Made by a program: the position numbers and the translations under genes. Shown piece after piece: positions 9,337 to 19,552 of a stretch of 64,000 nucleotides of DNA; the stretch's first letter is position 1; each line of letters opens with the position of its first letter. Below the pieces are notes generated by a model that saw nothing but the letters and a program-made list of their open reading frames with translations, was not told where the DNA came from and did no database searches. The DNA comes from Corynebacterium callunae DSM 20147 (GTDB lineage: Bacteria > Actinomycetota > Actinomycetes > Mycobacteriales > Mycobacteriaceae), in assembly GCF_000344785.1 (NCBI RefSeq), contig NC_020506.1, forward strand, positions 434,001 through 498,000, written 5' to 3'.

Positions 9337-10965
9337 ATGTCTCGCACTGCTGCTTTAGATTTATCACGCGCCGTCATTGAAACCCTCAGCCCACATATCA
9401 CCGACGTGGTGCTGTGCCCGGGTTCGCGTAACTCACCCTTAGCCCTTGAGGTGCTGGCCCGCGAGGACTTGCGCGTGCATGTGCGTATCGACGAGCGCGC
9501 TGCAGCCTTTTTGGCGCTGTCCCTAGCGCGAGTACAGCGCCGCCCGGTGCCAGTGGTGATGACTTCGGGAACAGCTGTATCCAACTGTTTGCCGGCTATG
9601 ACCGAGGCAGCTCATGCCCACATTCCACTGATTGTGTTGTCGGCTGATCGTCCCGCACATTTGGTGGGTACCGGTGCGAGCCAAACCATTGATCAGAACA
9701 ATATTTTTGGCGCCGTGGCGCCAACCGTTTTGGTACAGACCCCAGCCGGCCTTGAGCACGTGGTGGAAAGCTTGAGCGTCGGGGCGTCGCAAAGCCCAAG
9801 GCACTTTAATATCGCCCTAGATGTACCTTTGGTGGCTGCTGAATTGCCAGCTCCGCAGCGTGCGGAAAAGCAGATCTGGCAGCAACGTTGGGTGGATCAT
9901 GGTGAAGTGGCCGTGGATATTACCGAACGCACTCTGGTGATTGCCGGCGATGAAGCTTGGGAAGTGGAGGGCCTGGAAGATGTGCCAACGCTGGCAGAAC
10001 CCACCGCACCTAAGCCTTTCCATCCAGTCCACCCGCTCGCTGCCAATATTTTGCTTAAAGAACAGGTGTCGGCCGAAGGCTATGTGGTAAATACCCGCCC
10101 TGAGCATGTGATTGTGGTTGGTCACCCTACTTTGCATCGAGGTGTTATCAGCTTGATGTCTGATCCTGAGATTAAGTTGACCGTGCTTTCTCGTACCGAT
10201 ACCATCACTGATCCCGGCCGTCATGCAACTCAGGTGGCAAGCCGCGTGAAGGTTTCTGGCACCCAAGATAAGCAGTGGCTAAAAATTTGTGATGCAGCTT
10301 CCGAGGTCGCGGCCTCCGGGGTGCGCGAAGTGCTGGAAAATAAGGACTTCGGCTTTACTGGTTTGCATGTAGCTGCAGCGGTTGCCGATACCCTCGGCAC
10401 CGGCGATACCCTTTTTGCTAGTGCTTCCAACCCGATCCGTGATCTCTCCATTGTGGGACTGCCTTTTGATGGTGTGGATACGTTCTCTCCACGCGGAACT
10501 GCTGGCATTGACGGCTCGGTATCCCAAGCTGTGGGAACTGCGCTGGCTGTGCAATCTCGCCATCCCGATGAAATCCGCGCACCTCGCAGCATTGCGCTCT
10601 TGGGCGATTTAGCCTTCTTGCACGATGTGGGTGGTTTGTTGATCGGCCCTTATGAGCCACGTCCAGAAAACCTCACCATTGTGGTGGCCAATGACAATGG
10701 TGGCGGAATTTTTGAAACGCTGGAAACTGGTGCACCTGAGCTCCGCGAGAAATTTGAACGTGCCTTTGGCACTCCGCATGATGTTTCTCTGGCCGAGCTG
10801 TGCGCTGGTTATGGAGTAGAGCACCAGGAAGTAGATAATCTCCAAGACCTCATCTTGGCGCTTGTTGATTCCACTGAAGTTTCTGGCTTTAGAGTTATTG
10901 AAGCTCATACGGTGCGTGATACGCGCCGGGCCCAGCAAGAGGCGCTTAAAGCAAAGGTTATCTAA
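9337..10965 (+). CDS. menD: SEPHCHC synthase MenD
   Basis: MenD is the thiamine-diphosphate enzyme that joins isochorismate and 2-oxoglutarate, the committed step to menaquinone. The 542-residue protein has the N-terminal PYR domain ([12 protein letters not shown] about residue 27; [13 protein letters not shown] with the conserved Glu), a middle domain, and the PP domain with [13 protein letters not shown] and [10 protein letters not shown] (about 450). It has a GGAG ribosome site and its TAA abuts the next ATG, implying coupled translation. Confidence 0.96.
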   Translation: MSRTAALDLSRAVIETLSPHITDVVLCPGSRNSPLALEVLAREDLRVHVRIDERAAAFLALSLARVQRRPVPVVMTSGTAVSNCLPAMTEAAHAHIPLIVLSADRPAHLVGTGASQTIDQNNIFGAVAPTVLVQTPAGLEHVVESLSVGASQSPRHFNIALDVPLVAAELPAPQRAEKQIWQQRWVDHGEVAVDITERTLVIAGDEAWEVEGLEDVPTLAEPTAPKPFHPVHPLAANILLKEQVSAEGYVVNTRPEHVIVVGHPTLHRGVISLMSDPEIKLTVLSRTDTITDPGRHATQVASRVKVSGTQDKQWLKICDAASEVAASGVREVLENKDFGFTGLHVAAAVADTLGTGDTLFASASNPIRDLSIVGLPFDGVDTFSPRGTAGIDGSVSQAVGTALAVQSRHPDEIRAPRSIALLGDLAFLHDVGGLLIGPYEPRPENLTIVVANDNGGGIFETLETGAPELREKFERAFGTPHDVSLAELCAGYGVEHQEVDNLQDLILALVDSTEVSGFRVIEAHTVRDTRRAQQEALKAKVI

Positions 10966-11400
10966 ATGGAGTGGGGGAGACTACGGCGCCGCCTGCAACA
11001 ATTATTGATTGTTGCTTATATAGCAGTGATGTTGGGCGTGGTGTCCATGGTGATTGGCCCGTTTCTAAATGACCGCACCATCGCTGAGAATCCTGGTCGA
11101 GCTTTGGCTCAAGTAACAAATGTGGGAAGTTATCGCACCACCGCGGACTTTCAGGATGAACATGGAATTTTCCATTCCCCAGAAACCGGCCTCATTTATC
11201 CCACCGGCTTGGGTGAAGGCCAGCGCGTGTGGGTGAATTATTCCAAGGCGGATCCTGATCTGGTCAAGGTGGAAGGCCGTGGCTGGACTTTGGCTATCAT
11301 TCCGGCGTTGAGCGTGGGAGCTGTTGCTACCGTGATTGCCGGACTATTATGGCTAGGGGTCGCACGGATTGGTGCGCGTTCTGAGCGCACTGATGAGTAG
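10966..11400 (+). CDS. DUF3592-type membrane protein
   Basis: The 144-residue protein has a hydrophobic segment at each end (about 14-36 and 108-130) flanking a roughly 70-residue outer domain with VWVNYSKADPDLVKVEG, the layout of DUF3592 proteins. Function is unknown. Its ATG begins on the base after the menD stop, so it is almost certainly translated from the menD message; this pairing is seen in other corynebacteria. Confidence 0.75.
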   Translation: MEWGRLRRRLQQLLIVAYIAVMLGVVSMVIGPFLNDRTIAENPGRALAQVTNVGSYRTTADFQDEHGIFHSPETGLIYPTGLGEGQRVWVNYSKADPDLVKVEGRGWTLAIIPALSVGAVATVIAGLLWLGVARIGARSERTDE

Positions 11401-11529
11401 TGCCCTGAGTAGTTCCTTTAATGATTCACTAGAATGTAACCCTGAATTATTAAAAACTTTCTTAAAGTTCTCGATAAAGCCACGTACGGTTCATCGTGTG
11501 GTTGGCATGATATGGAGATAATAGAGCCC

Positions 11530-12753
11530 ATGCGGGTAGCAATTATTGCAGAGTCCTTTCTTCCGAATGTAAACGGAGTAACCAACTCGGTACTCCGCGT
11601 TTTGGAATACTTAAAGGCCCATGGCCATGAGGCTCTGGTGATTGCCCCGGGTGCCCGGGATTTCGAAGAAGAAATCCCGCATTACCTGGGATTTGAGATC
11701 GTGCGAGTACCTACCGTGCGGGTTCCGCTTATTGATTCCCTCCCCATTGGTGTGCCACTGCCATCGGTTACCACCGTGCTGCGTGAATACCAGCCCGATA
11801 TCATTCACCTAGCTTCCCCATTCGTTTTGGGCGGTGCAGGCGCCTTTGCAGCCCGTCAATTGCGTATCCCTGCAATTGCTATTTATCAAACCGATGTGGC
11901 TGGCTTCTCCCAGCGTTATCACCTTGCGCCTTTGGCTACTGCCAGCTGGGAATGGATTAAGACCGTTCACAATACTTGCCAGCGCACTCTCGCACCCTCT
12001 TCAATGAGCATTGATGAACTGCGCGAACACGGCGTAAATGACATTTTCCACTGGGCTCGTGGAGTAGATTCCCACCGCTTTGATCCAGCTAAACGTTCCA
12101 AGCAATTGCGTCGCAGCTGGGATCCCAGTGGCAAGAAGAAAATCGTGGGCTTTGTAGGTCGCCTAGCTTCTGAAAAGGGAGTGGAACGCCTGTCTAGCCT
12201 TTCTGGTCGTGCAGACATCCAATTGGTCATTGTGGGCGATGGCCCAGAGGCCAAGGATCTGCAAGAAATGATGCCGGATGCAATCTTCACCGGCGCTTTA
12301 GGTGGCGAGGAACTAGCTCGCACCTATGCTTCCCTCGATCTTTTTGTGCACCCTGGTGAATTTGAAACCTTCTGCCAGGCTATTCAAGAAGCTCAGGCCT
12401 CTGGTGTACCAACCATTGGCCCACGTGCTGGCGGCCCAATCGACCTTATTGATGAGGGCGTTAATGGTCTGCTGCTTGACGTTGTTGGTTTTAAAGAGAA
12501 TCTGCCAGCAGCAGCTGAATGGATTTTGGATTCCTCCCGCCATGAGACCATGCGCAAGGCAGCTCGCAATGGTGTGAAGAACAAAACCTGGGATGCGCTC
12601 TGTAGCCAGCTGTTCCAGCACTACACCGATGTTATTGAGCTTTCTCACCGCGTACCCTTAACCTTCTTTGGCCCCAGCGCTGAAGCTGCAAAACTGCCAG
12701 CGTGGGTTGCTCGCGCCCTGGGTGTGCGCGTGCGCTCCAGCATCGATGCTTAA
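11530..12753 (+). CDS. mgtA: GDP-mannose-dependent alpha-mannosyltransferase (MgtA-like)
   Basis: A GT4 (GT-B fold) glycosyltransferase of about 407 residues. The N-terminus RVAIIAESFLPNVNGV is the typical acceptor-domain start. FVGRLASEKGVERL (about 215) and EFETFCQAIQEAQASG (about 280-300) form the sugar-nucleotide E-x7-E region. In C. glutamicum the orthologue beside menD makes mannosyl-glucuronosyl-diacylglycerol, a precursor of lipomannan-type glycolipids. The first in-frame ATG is at 11512, but the ATG at 11530 has GGAG 11 bases upstream and matches the family start. Confidence 0.85.
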   Translation: MRVAIIAESFLPNVNGVTNSVLRVLEYLKAHGHEALVIAPGARDFEEEIPHYLGFEIVRVPTVRVPLIDSLPIGVPLPSVTTVLREYQPDIIHLASPFVLGGAGAFAARQLRIPAIAIYQTDVAGFSQRYHLAPLATASWEWIKTVHNTCQRTLAPSSMSIDELREHGVNDIFHWARGVDSHRFDPAKRSKQLRRSWDPSGKKKIVGFVGRLASEKGVERLSSLSGRADIQLVIVGDGPEAKDLQEMMPDAIFTGALGGEELARTYASLDLFVHPGEFETFCQAIQEAQASGVPTIGPRAGGPIDLIDEGVNGLLLDVVGFKENLPAAAEWILDSSRHETMRKAARNGVKNKTWDALCSQLFQHYTDVIELSHRVPLTFFGPSAEAAKLPAWVARALGVRVRSSIDA

Positions 12754-12792
12754 CCACTGCCTAAAAGTAGTACTTAGAAATAGCATTATTTT

Positions 12793-12824
12793 AACGCCAG
12801 CCTTCTATTAAGGAGGCTGGCGTT
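12793..12824 (+). terminator. Terminator after mgtA
   Basis: Perfect 10-base arms AACGCCAGCC and GGCTGGCGTT enclose a 12-base loop and are followed by TTTCTTC. It is placed 40 bases after the mgtA stop. Confidence 0.8.
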
Positions 12825-12893
12825 TCTTCGGGCGGGGGAGAGAGTAGGATTAGCGCCCATCAATTGCACAACCTCATAACAGGGAGCGCGTGA

Positions 12894-14342
12894 GTGTCCT
12901 CACCACAGATAAATACCTCAGAAGATATCAGGCAGCCAGGTGAAGAAGTTCACCTCAAACGTGGCCTGAGCAACCGGCACCTCCAGCTCATTGCAATTGG
13001 CGGAGCAATTGGCACCGGACTTTTTATGGGCTCAGGAAAAACCATTTCAGCAGCTGGCCCCTCCGTCATCTTGGTCTACGCAATCATTGGCTTTATGCTC
13101 TTTTTTGTCATGCGAGCCATGGGGGAGTTGCTACTTGCAAACCTCAGCTATAAATCATTGCGCGATGCTGTTTCCGACATCTTGGGACCAGCAGCCGGCT
13201 TTGTAACTGGCTGGACCTACTGGTTCTGCTGGATCGCTACTGGCATGGCAGACATCGTGGCAATTACCGGCTATGCCCAATATTGGTGGCCAGAGATTCC
13301 ACTCTGGTTACCTGGCATTGTGAGCATTGCACTGCTCTTTGTACTGAACCTGGCAGCAGTTCGCCTCTTTGGTGAAATGGAATTCTGGTTCGCCATTGTC
13401 AAAATTGTGGCCATTGTGGCACTTATTGCTGTTGGCTTTTATATGGTGGTCACCGGATTCCAAGAACCCAATGGCGCCACCGCAAAATTCTCAAACCTCA
13501 TTGAGCACGGCGGATTCTTCCCCAATGGCATCACTGGCTTCTTGGCTGGTTTCCAAATTGCCATCTTCGCCTTTGTGGGCATTGAGCTAGCAGGCACTGC
13601 AGCCGCAGAAACTGTAGATCCGGAAAAGACCCTGCCTCGCGCAATCAACTCCATCCCAGTGCGCATTGTCATCTTCTATGTCTTGGCACTGGTTGTCATC
13701 ATGATGGTGACCCCATGGAATGAAGTAAGCCCGGAAAGTAGCCCCTTTGTGCAGATGTTTGCTTTGGCAGGTATTCCGGCAGCAGCGGGCATGATCAATT
13801 TTGTGGTGATTACCTCGGCAGCTTCCTCTGCCAATAGTGGTATTTTCTCCACCTCTCGTATGCTTTATGGATTGTCCTTGGAAGGTGCTGCACCGCGTCG
13901 CTGGAGCAAGCTTTCCGATAGCCAGGTACCAGCACGAGGACTTATTTTCTCGGTGATCTGCCTGATCCCAGCCCTGGGTATGCTCTATGCCGGTGGCACT
14001 GTTATTGAGGCCTTCACCTTGATCACCACCGTGTCTTCGGTGCTGTTTATGGTGGTGTGGTCTTACATTCTGGTGGCTTATATTGTCTACCGCCGGCGCA
14101 CCCCGCAGCTTCATGAACAATCCATCTTCAAAATGCCTGGTGGAGTAGCCATGGCTTATGTGGTGTTGGTGTTCTTCGCGGCCATGCTGGTGGTGTTGTC
14201 ACTGGAACCAGATACCCGTTCTGCCCTCATTGCTACCCCAGTGTGGTTTATCCTTTTGGCCATTGGTTGGTTTGCAGCTGGTGGATCTAAGGGAGCCGCC
14301 CAGCGCAGCAGGATTAAACCCCGCGACACCATCAGCCACTAG
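12894..14342 (+). CDS. cycA: Amino-acid permease (CycA/AroP type, APC superfamily)
   Basis: A 482-residue, 12-helix amino-acid transporter. The N-terminal LIAIGGAIGTGLFMGSG is the substrate-binding helix-1 motif of the AAT family. GFQIAIFAFVGIELAGTAAAE and the IRIVIFYVLAL region are also conserved. The start sequence and position next to mgtA and menG match the gene called cycA (D-serine/D-alanine/glycine transporter) in C. glutamicum, but substrate choice cannot be read from sequence. The start is GTG at 12894 with AGGGAGCG upstream. Confidence 0.8.
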   Translation: MSSPQINTSEDIRQPGEEVHLKRGLSNRHLQLIAIGGAIGTGLFMGSGKTISAAGPSVILVYAIIGFMLFFVMRAMGELLLANLSYKSLRDAVSDILGPAAGFVTGWTYWFCWIATGMADIVAITGYAQYWWPEIPLWLPGIVSIALLFVLNLAAVRLFGEMEFWFAIVKIVAIVALIAVGFYMVVTGFQEPNGATAKFSNLIEHGGFFPNGITGFLAGFQIAIFAFVGIELAGTAAAETVDPEKTLPRAINSIPVRIVIFYVLALVVIMMVTPWNEVSPESSPFVQMFALAGIPAAAGMINFVVITSAASSANSGIFSTSRMLYGLSLEGAAPRRWSKLSDSQVPARGLIFSVICLIPALGMLYAGGTVIEAFTLITTVSSVLFMVVWSYILVAYIVYRRRTPQLHEQSIFKMPGGVAMAYVVLVFFAAMLVVLSLEPDTRSALIATPVWFILLAIGWFAAGGSKGAAQRSRIKPRDTISH

Positions 14343-14363
14343 TGCTCGGATAGACTGAAGAAC

Positions 14364-15056
14364 GTGGCTAAGGCATCTTTGGACAAGGACCCCTTCGACG
14401 TTGCATCAATGTTTGATGACGTCGGAAAAAATTATGACCTCACCAACACCGTGCTTTCCTTTGGTCAGGACCGTGTATGGCGCAAACGCACCCGCGAGCG
14501 TCTAGACCTCAAACCAGGTGAAAAAGTTTTGGATTTGGCAGCAGGTACTGCGGTCTCCACCGTAGAGATGGCTAAATCCGGCGCCTGGTGTGTGGCCTGT
14601 GATTTCTCGCAGGGCATGTTGGCAGCAGGTAAGGATCGTGACGTTCCTAAGGTTGTTGGCGATGGCATGAAATTGCCTTTTGCCGATAACTCCTTTGACG
14701 CCGTAACCATCTCCTATGGCCTACGCAATATTCACGATTTCCGCGCGGGTCTGCGCGAAATGGCGCGTGTAACCAAGCCTGGTGGACGTTTGACGGTGGC
14801 GGAGTTTTCCACCCCAGTTATCCCGGTTTTTGGCACCGTGTACAAGGAATACCTCATGCGTTTTCTACCCCAGGTGGCGCGCGCGGTATCTTCCAACCCT
14901 GAGGCATATATCTACCTGGCAGATTCCATTAGGGCATGGCCCAGCCAAGCAGAGCTAGCCAAGGAAATTAATGCTAATGGCTGGTCTGATTGCGGTTGGC
15001 AAAACCTCACCTTCGGAATTGTGGCCTTGCACTCGGCTATCAAACCAGAGGCTTAA
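14364..15056 (+). CDS. menG: Demethylmenaquinone methyltransferase MenG
   Basis: MenG (UbiE family) methylates demethylmenaquinone with S-adenosylmethionine, the step that gives menaquinone. In the 230 residues, SAM motif I is [16 protein letters not shown] (about 51-66), motif II is [24 protein letters not shown] split over about 93-116, and the conserved EFSTP follows near 150. The start is GTG at 14364, matching [14 protein letters not shown] of relatives. It ends at a bidirectional terminator shared with convergent menJ. Confidence 0.95.
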   Translation: MAKASLDKDPFDVASMFDDVGKNYDLTNTVLSFGQDRVWRKRTRERLDLKPGEKVLDLAAGTAVSTVEMAKSGAWCVACDFSQGMLAAGKDRDVPKVVGDGMKLPFADNSFDAVTISYGLRNIHDFRAGLREMARVTKPGGRLTVAEFSTPVIPVFGTVYKEYLMRFLPQVARAVSSNPEAYIYLADSIRAWPSQAELAKEINANGWSDCGWQNLTFGIVALHSAIKPEA

Positions 15057-15074
15057 AACTAAGAGAATCAAAAA

Positions 15075-15117
15075 AGTACTGCTCTCCTCAATTCCCGAGG
15101 AGAGCAGTACTTTTTTA
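15075..15117. terminator. Bidirectional terminator between menG and menJ
   Basis: Perfect 15-base arms (15075-15089 and 15097-15111) with a 7-base loop, A-run before and T-run after. It serves both convergent genes; the menJ stop lies inside the T-run. Confidence 0.85.
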
Positions 15118-16407
15118 AATGGTGGAAGACCACAAAGGCGCACCCTTGAGGGCTTGCTGCATGGTGGAACCAGCCAGGCGCCAACCGCGCGCCAAAAGAT
15201 CTTTATCCTCAGGCGTAATCAAATTGCCCATAAGACGAGCAGCAGCCGGCATAATCGCCTTCTGTAAAGGACCTCGGAAAGCCAATGGGCCAGTGATTGG
15301 CAAGAATTGCGGATACGTTAGCAGCCGTGCTGCGGTGCGTGCTAAGAGGAAAGTTTCACCATAGTGTTCCCGCAAAATATGTGGCCATAAAAGGGTGAGG
15401 TCGCGCCGGGGATAGGAACTAAGCGTTTCGACGGCCAACGCCGCGGTTTCCAGGCCATAGTCGATGCCTTCACCATTGAGAGGGTTAACACAAGCTGCAG
15501 AATCACCAATAAGCATCCAATTGGAACCAGCCACATTAGATACCGCACCACCCATTGGGAGCAGGGCAGAGGTGACATGTTGTTCCTCGCCCAAGCCCCA
15601 TTCCTCACGTTGTTGAGCGGCATAAAAGCTTAAAAGCTTTTTGGTATTGATACGAGCCGGGCGCTTATCGGTGGACAGTGCACCACAACCAAGATTGACG
15701 GTGCCATCACCGAGCGGGAAGATCCAGCCATAACCTGGCTGCACCACACCTTGTTCATCGCGCAATTCCACATGGGAGTGCATCCAAGGTTCATCGGACT
15801 TGGGGGAGGTGCAATAAGAACGCGCCGCGATGCCATAAACCTCATTGCGGTGCCACACCCGTCCTAGCTTCTTGCCAAAGGTAGAGCGCACACCATCGGC
15901 CACAATGACATGGCCGGCAGCTACCTCATGAGACACACCGCCGTAGTTAATGCGTACTGCTGCTAAACGAGAGCCCTTAAAAATGGGTTCTTCGGCGGTG
16001 GCATTTTCCCAGGTGCTCACTTCCGGGTGGGATTGCGCCAGGCGGAAGAGGAGCTCATCAAAGCTATGGCGAGCCATCGCTGAGCCGACCGCGGTGGGGT
16101 AGGAGGAAGGCCACGGGGCGGTGACAGAGCCACCAAAACCGTGAAGCTTAAGGCCTTTGTTTGAGTAATTTTTTAGGAGCTGATCGGCTACTCCTAAATT
16201 CTCTAGCTGATGCATGGCGCGTGGAGTAAGTCCATCTCCGCAGGTTTTATCCCGGGGGAAGGAGGCGGCGTCGACAAGCAAAGTTTTAAGCCCAGCGCGC
16301 GCGGCGTGGACGGCGGCTGCAGCGCCCGAGGGGCCAGCCCCGATGATTAAAACGTCAAAGCTATCGCCCTCTTTAGGGGCGGGAGAAACATCAGATGTTG
16401 AAGACAC
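15115..16407 (-). CDS. menJ: Geranylgeranyl reductase family flavoprotein (MenJ-like)
   Basis: A 430-residue FAD enzyme of the geranylgeranyl-reductase family. The dinucleotide fold VLIIGAGPSGAAAAVHAARAG begins at about residue 20; VIVADGVRSTFGK is near 168 and GDSAACVNPLNGEGIDYG near 300. In mycobacteria the orthologue MenJ saturates the beta-isoprene unit of menaquinone, giving MK-8/9(II-H2), which is also the corynebacterial quinone type. Its place between menG and a polyprenyl diphosphate synthase supports this. It is membrane-associated without membrane helices. Confidence 0.88.
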   Translation of the reverse strand: MSSTSDVSPAPKEGDSFDVLIIGAGPSGAAAAVHAARAGLKTLLVDAASFPRDKTCGDGLTPRAMHQLENLGVADQLLKNYSNKGLKLHGFGGSVTAPWPSSYPTAVGSAMARHSFDELLFRLAQSHPEVSTWENATAEEPIFKGSRLAAVRINYGGVSHEVAAGHVIVADGVRSTFGKKLGRVWHRNEVYGIAARSYCTSPKSDEPWMHSHVELRDEQGVVQPGYGWIFPLGDGTVNLGCGALSTDKRPARINTKKLLSFYAAQQREEWGLGEEQHVTSALLPMGGAVSNVAGSNWMLIGDSAACVNPLNGEGIDYGLETAALAVETLSSYPRRDLTLLWPHILREHYGETFLLARTAARLLTYPQFLPITGPLAFRGPLQKAIMPAAARLMGNLITPEDKDLLARGWRLAGSTMQQALKGAPLWSSTI

Positions 16408-16578
16408 GTCCTCTATTGTCGCAGGAATTGGCGCAGGAAGACTAACCCAAGGTGCTTGAAAGGGCTGCTGTGGACTACGGTTAATTGAAAAGCATTATGT
16501 CCATTTCCCTGGATTGGCTTACCTGCGGTACCCACAGGTATGTCTAAATCCACACTCGATCACCAAAGGTAGCGATGA

Positions 16579-17631
16579 ATGAGTAGCGGCCGAACCGTTC
16601 CAACCCGTTCCCACGGGCTCGGAAAAGAAGGTGCCACCGGAAGCGGAGCATCTCAGGTCGAGTTTGGTGATCCCGAGCTTACGGCCGAGATCAACCACGC
16701 AATGGTGCAGGTAGAAGAGCTTCTGCACAAGGAACTATCCTCCGGACAAGAGTTCCTGGTGGATAAGGTCATGCACCTCACCAAAGCCGGTGGCAAACGA
16801 TTCCGCCCAATGTTTGCTTTGCTGGCATCTAAATTTGGTGAAAAGCCACTTTCAGAGGACGTCATTAAAGCGGCTGTGGTTGTGGAAATCACGCACCTGG
16901 CTACCCTCTATCACGATGATGTGATGGATGAGGCGACTATGCGCCGCGGTGTGCCAAGCGCCAATGCACGCTGGGATAACTCCGTAGCAATTTTGGCCGG
17001 CGATATTTTGCTCGCCCACGCCTCCCGACTGATGAGCCAGCTGGGCACTGAGACAGTGGCGCACTTTGCCGAAACCTTTGGTGAATTGGTGACCGGACAG
17101 ATGCGCGAGACTATCGGACCCCGCGATACCGACCCCATTGAGCACTATATGGAGGTTATTCGGGAGAAAACCGGTGTACTTATTGCTTCCGCTGGTTATC
17201 TGGGTTCCTTGCATGCAGGTGCTGCTGCAGAGCATATTGATGCCCTGAAGAAATTTGGCGCTGCCATCGGCATGATCTTCCAGATTGTTGATGACATTAT
17301 CGATATTTTCTCTGAAACCCATGAATCCGGTAAAACCCCGGGTACTGATCTGCGCGAAGGCGTTTTTACCCTGCCAGTGCTTTATGCCATGCGTGAAGAG
17401 ACCGAAGTTGGTGCGCAGCTGCGTGAGATCCTCACCGGCCCGCTTACCGACGATGAAACCGTGGAAAAGGTCTTGGCCTTGCTTTCTCAATCCGGCGGCC
17501 GTCAGGCGGCGCTGGATGAGGTTTATCGCTATATGGATATCGCCAACGCAGAGTTGGATCGTTTGCCCGATAATTCCGTCAAGGATGCACTGCGCGAACT
17601 AGCCACTTTTACAGTTAAAAGAGTCGGCTAA
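16579..17631 (+). CDS. Long-chain polyprenyl diphosphate synthase
   Basis: A trans-prenyltransferase of 350 residues that makes the isoprenoid tail diphosphate used by MenA. The first aspartate-rich motif is YHDDVMDEATMRRG (about 113-126) with the downstream RR, and the second is QIVDDIIDIF (about 235-244). GKRFRP near 73 binds isopentenyl diphosphate. Small residues before the first DDxxD suggest a long product (about C40), in line with menaquinone-8/9, but chain length needs assay. It is divergent from menJ. Confidence 0.92.
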   Translation: MSSGRTVPTRSHGLGKEGATGSGASQVEFGDPELTAEINHAMVQVEELLHKELSSGQEFLVDKVMHLTKAGGKRFRPMFALLASKFGEKPLSEDVIKAAVVVEITHLATLYHDDVMDEATMRRGVPSANARWDNSVAILAGDILLAHASRLMSQLGTETVAHFAETFGELVTGQMRETIGPRDTDPIEHYMEVIREKTGVLIASAGYLGSLHAGAAAEHIDALKKFGAAIGMIFQIVDDIIDIFSETHESGKTPGTDLREGVFTLPVLYAMREETEVGAQLREILTGPLTDDETVEKVLALLSQSGGRQAALDEVYRYMDIANAELDRLPDNSVKDALRELATFTVKRVG

Positions 17632-17718
17632 AAACCCTGTTTTCTGGCTCTGAGCAGCCGATTTGCACTTTGGTCGGGGTGTCATAGTAAAGTATAGAGC
17701 GCACCAAGCAAGGTGCTC

Positions 17719-17801
17719 GCCAGATTGCCCGAGCGGCCAATGGGAGCGGACTGTAAATCCGTCGGCTTGCGCCTACGTAGGTTCGAATCCTACATCTGGC
17801 A
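17719..17801 (+). tRNA. tRNA-Tyr (GTA)
   Basis: 83-nt class II tRNA with a 7-bp acceptor stem GCCAGAT/ATCTGGC, discriminator A, long variable arm and anticodon GTA in CTGTAAATC. CCA is not encoded. Confidence 0.96.
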
Positions 17802-18078
17802 CAATCACCCGCTGAATTTTCTTCGGAAAGTTCAGCGGGTTTTTGCATTCCCAAAAGTGGCGTTTATCGGTACTTCTGAGCGTTTTTCAGTGCTTTTCGA
17901 CGCGGCCTGCTGCCTCAGTGTGTGGGGTAGTCGCGCCCTTAAAGGTTAAAAGGTGGCTTAGGGTGCTTAAAAATAGGCTTTAAACTGCAATTTTGTGTTT
18001 TCCAAACTTCACGCTAATCTACATAGGACTTCAACGAAGAGCGCGGAGAAATTCTCGCTTATTGTTTATGAAGTTGAT

Positions 18079-18151
18079 GCCCCCTTAGCTCAGTCGGTAG
18101 AGCGTTTCCATGGTAAGGAAAAGGTCAACAGTTCGATTCTGTTAGGGGGCT
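18079..18151 (+). tRNA. tRNA-Thr (GGT), copy 1
   Basis: 73 nt. Acceptor GCCCCCT/AGGGGGC; anticodon loop ATGGTAA, giving GGT; T loop TTCGATT. The gene body is identical to the copy at 18393. Confidence 0.95.
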
Positions 18152-18392
18152 CTTTTGCATTTCTGGGGTAATTTTAACCTGCTAAGTTGTACACTTTTCT
18201 CCACTTGTGGGAGGTGTCGGCGCGCAACTGGCTGCTCCGGAAAGCAAAAAGTTTTGTCGCAGTACCTTTAACCCCAAAAAACTGCCAACATGCTGCAGAT
18301 TTGTGTTGATGTGTAAGTTCGGGTTAAAGTTCTTAAGGCTTCAACACAGCGGGGGAGTTAAAAATAACTCGCTCAACGTATGTGAAGTAGAT

Positions 18393-18465
18393 GCCCCCTT
18401 AGCTCAGTCGGTAGAGCGTTTCCATGGTAAGGAAAAGGTCAACAGTTCGATTCTGTTAGGGGGCT
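18393..18465 (+). tRNA. tRNA-Thr (GGT), copy 2
   Basis: 73 nt, identical throughout to the copy at 18079, including the discriminator T. The flanks are related upstream (GAAG-TGATGCC against GAAGTAGATGCC) and diverge downstream, consistent with a tandem duplication of about 314 bp. Confidence 0.95.
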
Positions 18466-18502
18466 CTGTTGTTTTCCTTCTATCGCAGAAGTTAAGCAAT
18501 GT

Positions 18503-18574
18503 GGCGGTGTAGCTCAGTGGTAGAGCAAGCGACTCATAATCGCTGTGTCGCGAGTTCAATTCTCGCCATCGCTA
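18503..18574 (+). tRNA. tRNA-Met (CAT)
   Basis: 72 nt. Anticodon loop CTCATAA (CAT), D arm GCTCAGTGGTAGAGC and T arm GCGAG/CTCGC. The acceptor GGCGGTG pairs with CATCGCT through two G-U pairs (position 1 and position 5). It lacks the initiator C1-A72-type mismatch, so it is read as elongator tRNA-Met. Confidence 0.9.
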
Positions 18575-18688
18575 CCGCGGAAATTCCTTTAAGGAAATGA
18601 CGTCGCTTCTAACTACAGAGTAATTTGCAGTTGGAAGTGGCGTTTTTCGCAAAGATTCAGGCAACTGGTATGGTTGTTTGTGTTGCAG

Positions 18689-18761
18689 AGGGGCGTAGCT
18701 CAATTGGCAGAGCAACGGTCTCCAAAACCGTAGGTTGCAGGTTCGATTCCTGTCGCCCCTG
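18689..18761 (+). tRNA. tRNA-Trp (CCA)
   Basis: 73 nt. Acceptor AGGGGCG/CGCCCCT, anticodon loop CTCCAAA (CCA), discriminator G. It lies immediately upstream of secE, the usual bacterial order. A perfect hairpin with a T-run follows at about 18781-18810. Confidence 0.96.
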
Positions 18762-18991
18762 CAAAATTTTTAATGAGGCACCCAGTCTAAATTAGACTGG
18801 GTGCCTCATTTTTCATTCTTAGCAGCGTTTTTCATGGCTTTGTAGCCTGAGAAAGATCTTGTATTTATTGCGAGGCTTTGAGCAAGTGGGGTATTCTCAA
18901 AGGCTGAACACAGGGGCCGTGAATGTGCTGGGAAAAGTCCTAAGCATAAAAAAATTTCACACCTGGCCGAGTAGTAATTTTGAGGAGTGTC

Positions 18992-19330
18992 GTGAGCGAC
19001 GAGCAGAACACTGGCGTAGGTGGAACTTCGCGTCCAACCGGTAAGCGTCAGCTGTCGGGTACCTCAACCACCACCGCCTCTAGCACCGAGGCAAAGCAGG
19101 TTTCCGCACCAGCAAAAACCACCGGATCGGGTGAAACCAAATTCGGCGGGGGAGTGGCTTCTTTCCTGCCTGAGGTAGTTTCCGAGGTTCGTAAGGTTAT
19201 TTGGCCAACCGCAAAGCAGTTGGTTGTTTATACCATCGTCGTTTTGGTATTCCTCATCCTGCTGACTGCCTTGGTTTCCGGCGTAGATTTCTTGGCAGGT
19301 CTCGGAGTTGAGAAGATCCTTACTCCATAG
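18992..19330 (+). CDS. secE: Preprotein translocase subunit SecE
   Basis: The small essential subunit of the SecYEG channel. About 112 residues: a Ser/Thr-rich N-terminal extension of about 50 residues, then the amphipathic helix EVVSEVRKVIWPTAKQL and a single membrane helix (VVYTIVVLVFLILLTALV). The frame opens at TTG 18980, but GTG at 18992 lies 4 bases after GAGGAG and gives the usual start. It is followed by nusG, as in nearly all bacteria. Confidence 0.95.
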   Translation: MSDEQNTGVGGTSRPTGKRQLSGTSTTTASSTEAKQVSAPAKTTGSGETKFGGGVASFLPEVVSEVRKVIWPTAKQLVVYTIVVLVFLILLTALVSGVDFLAGLGVEKILTP

Positions 19331-19552
19331 CTAAGATAGAAATATCTTTTAAAGTCCCGCTGTTTCCGCTGAAGGAAACGGCGGGATAATTTATTGCCCA
19401 CGGTGACCACTGTGAGGCGTTGGATGTAATTGCCTGTTCCGCGCAGTAGCATGGAACAAAAAGCTAAGGCAGATTAAAACATTCCCGCGCCACTCAAGTG
19501 GTGAGCTGGGTCCGAGGGTCTTTTTTACACAGAGGTTTGGAGAACACGCACA

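Noticed and set aside
8484-9584. A 366-residue frame opposite menC
   Set aside because: MenC is certain on the plus strand and the antisense product has no domain character.
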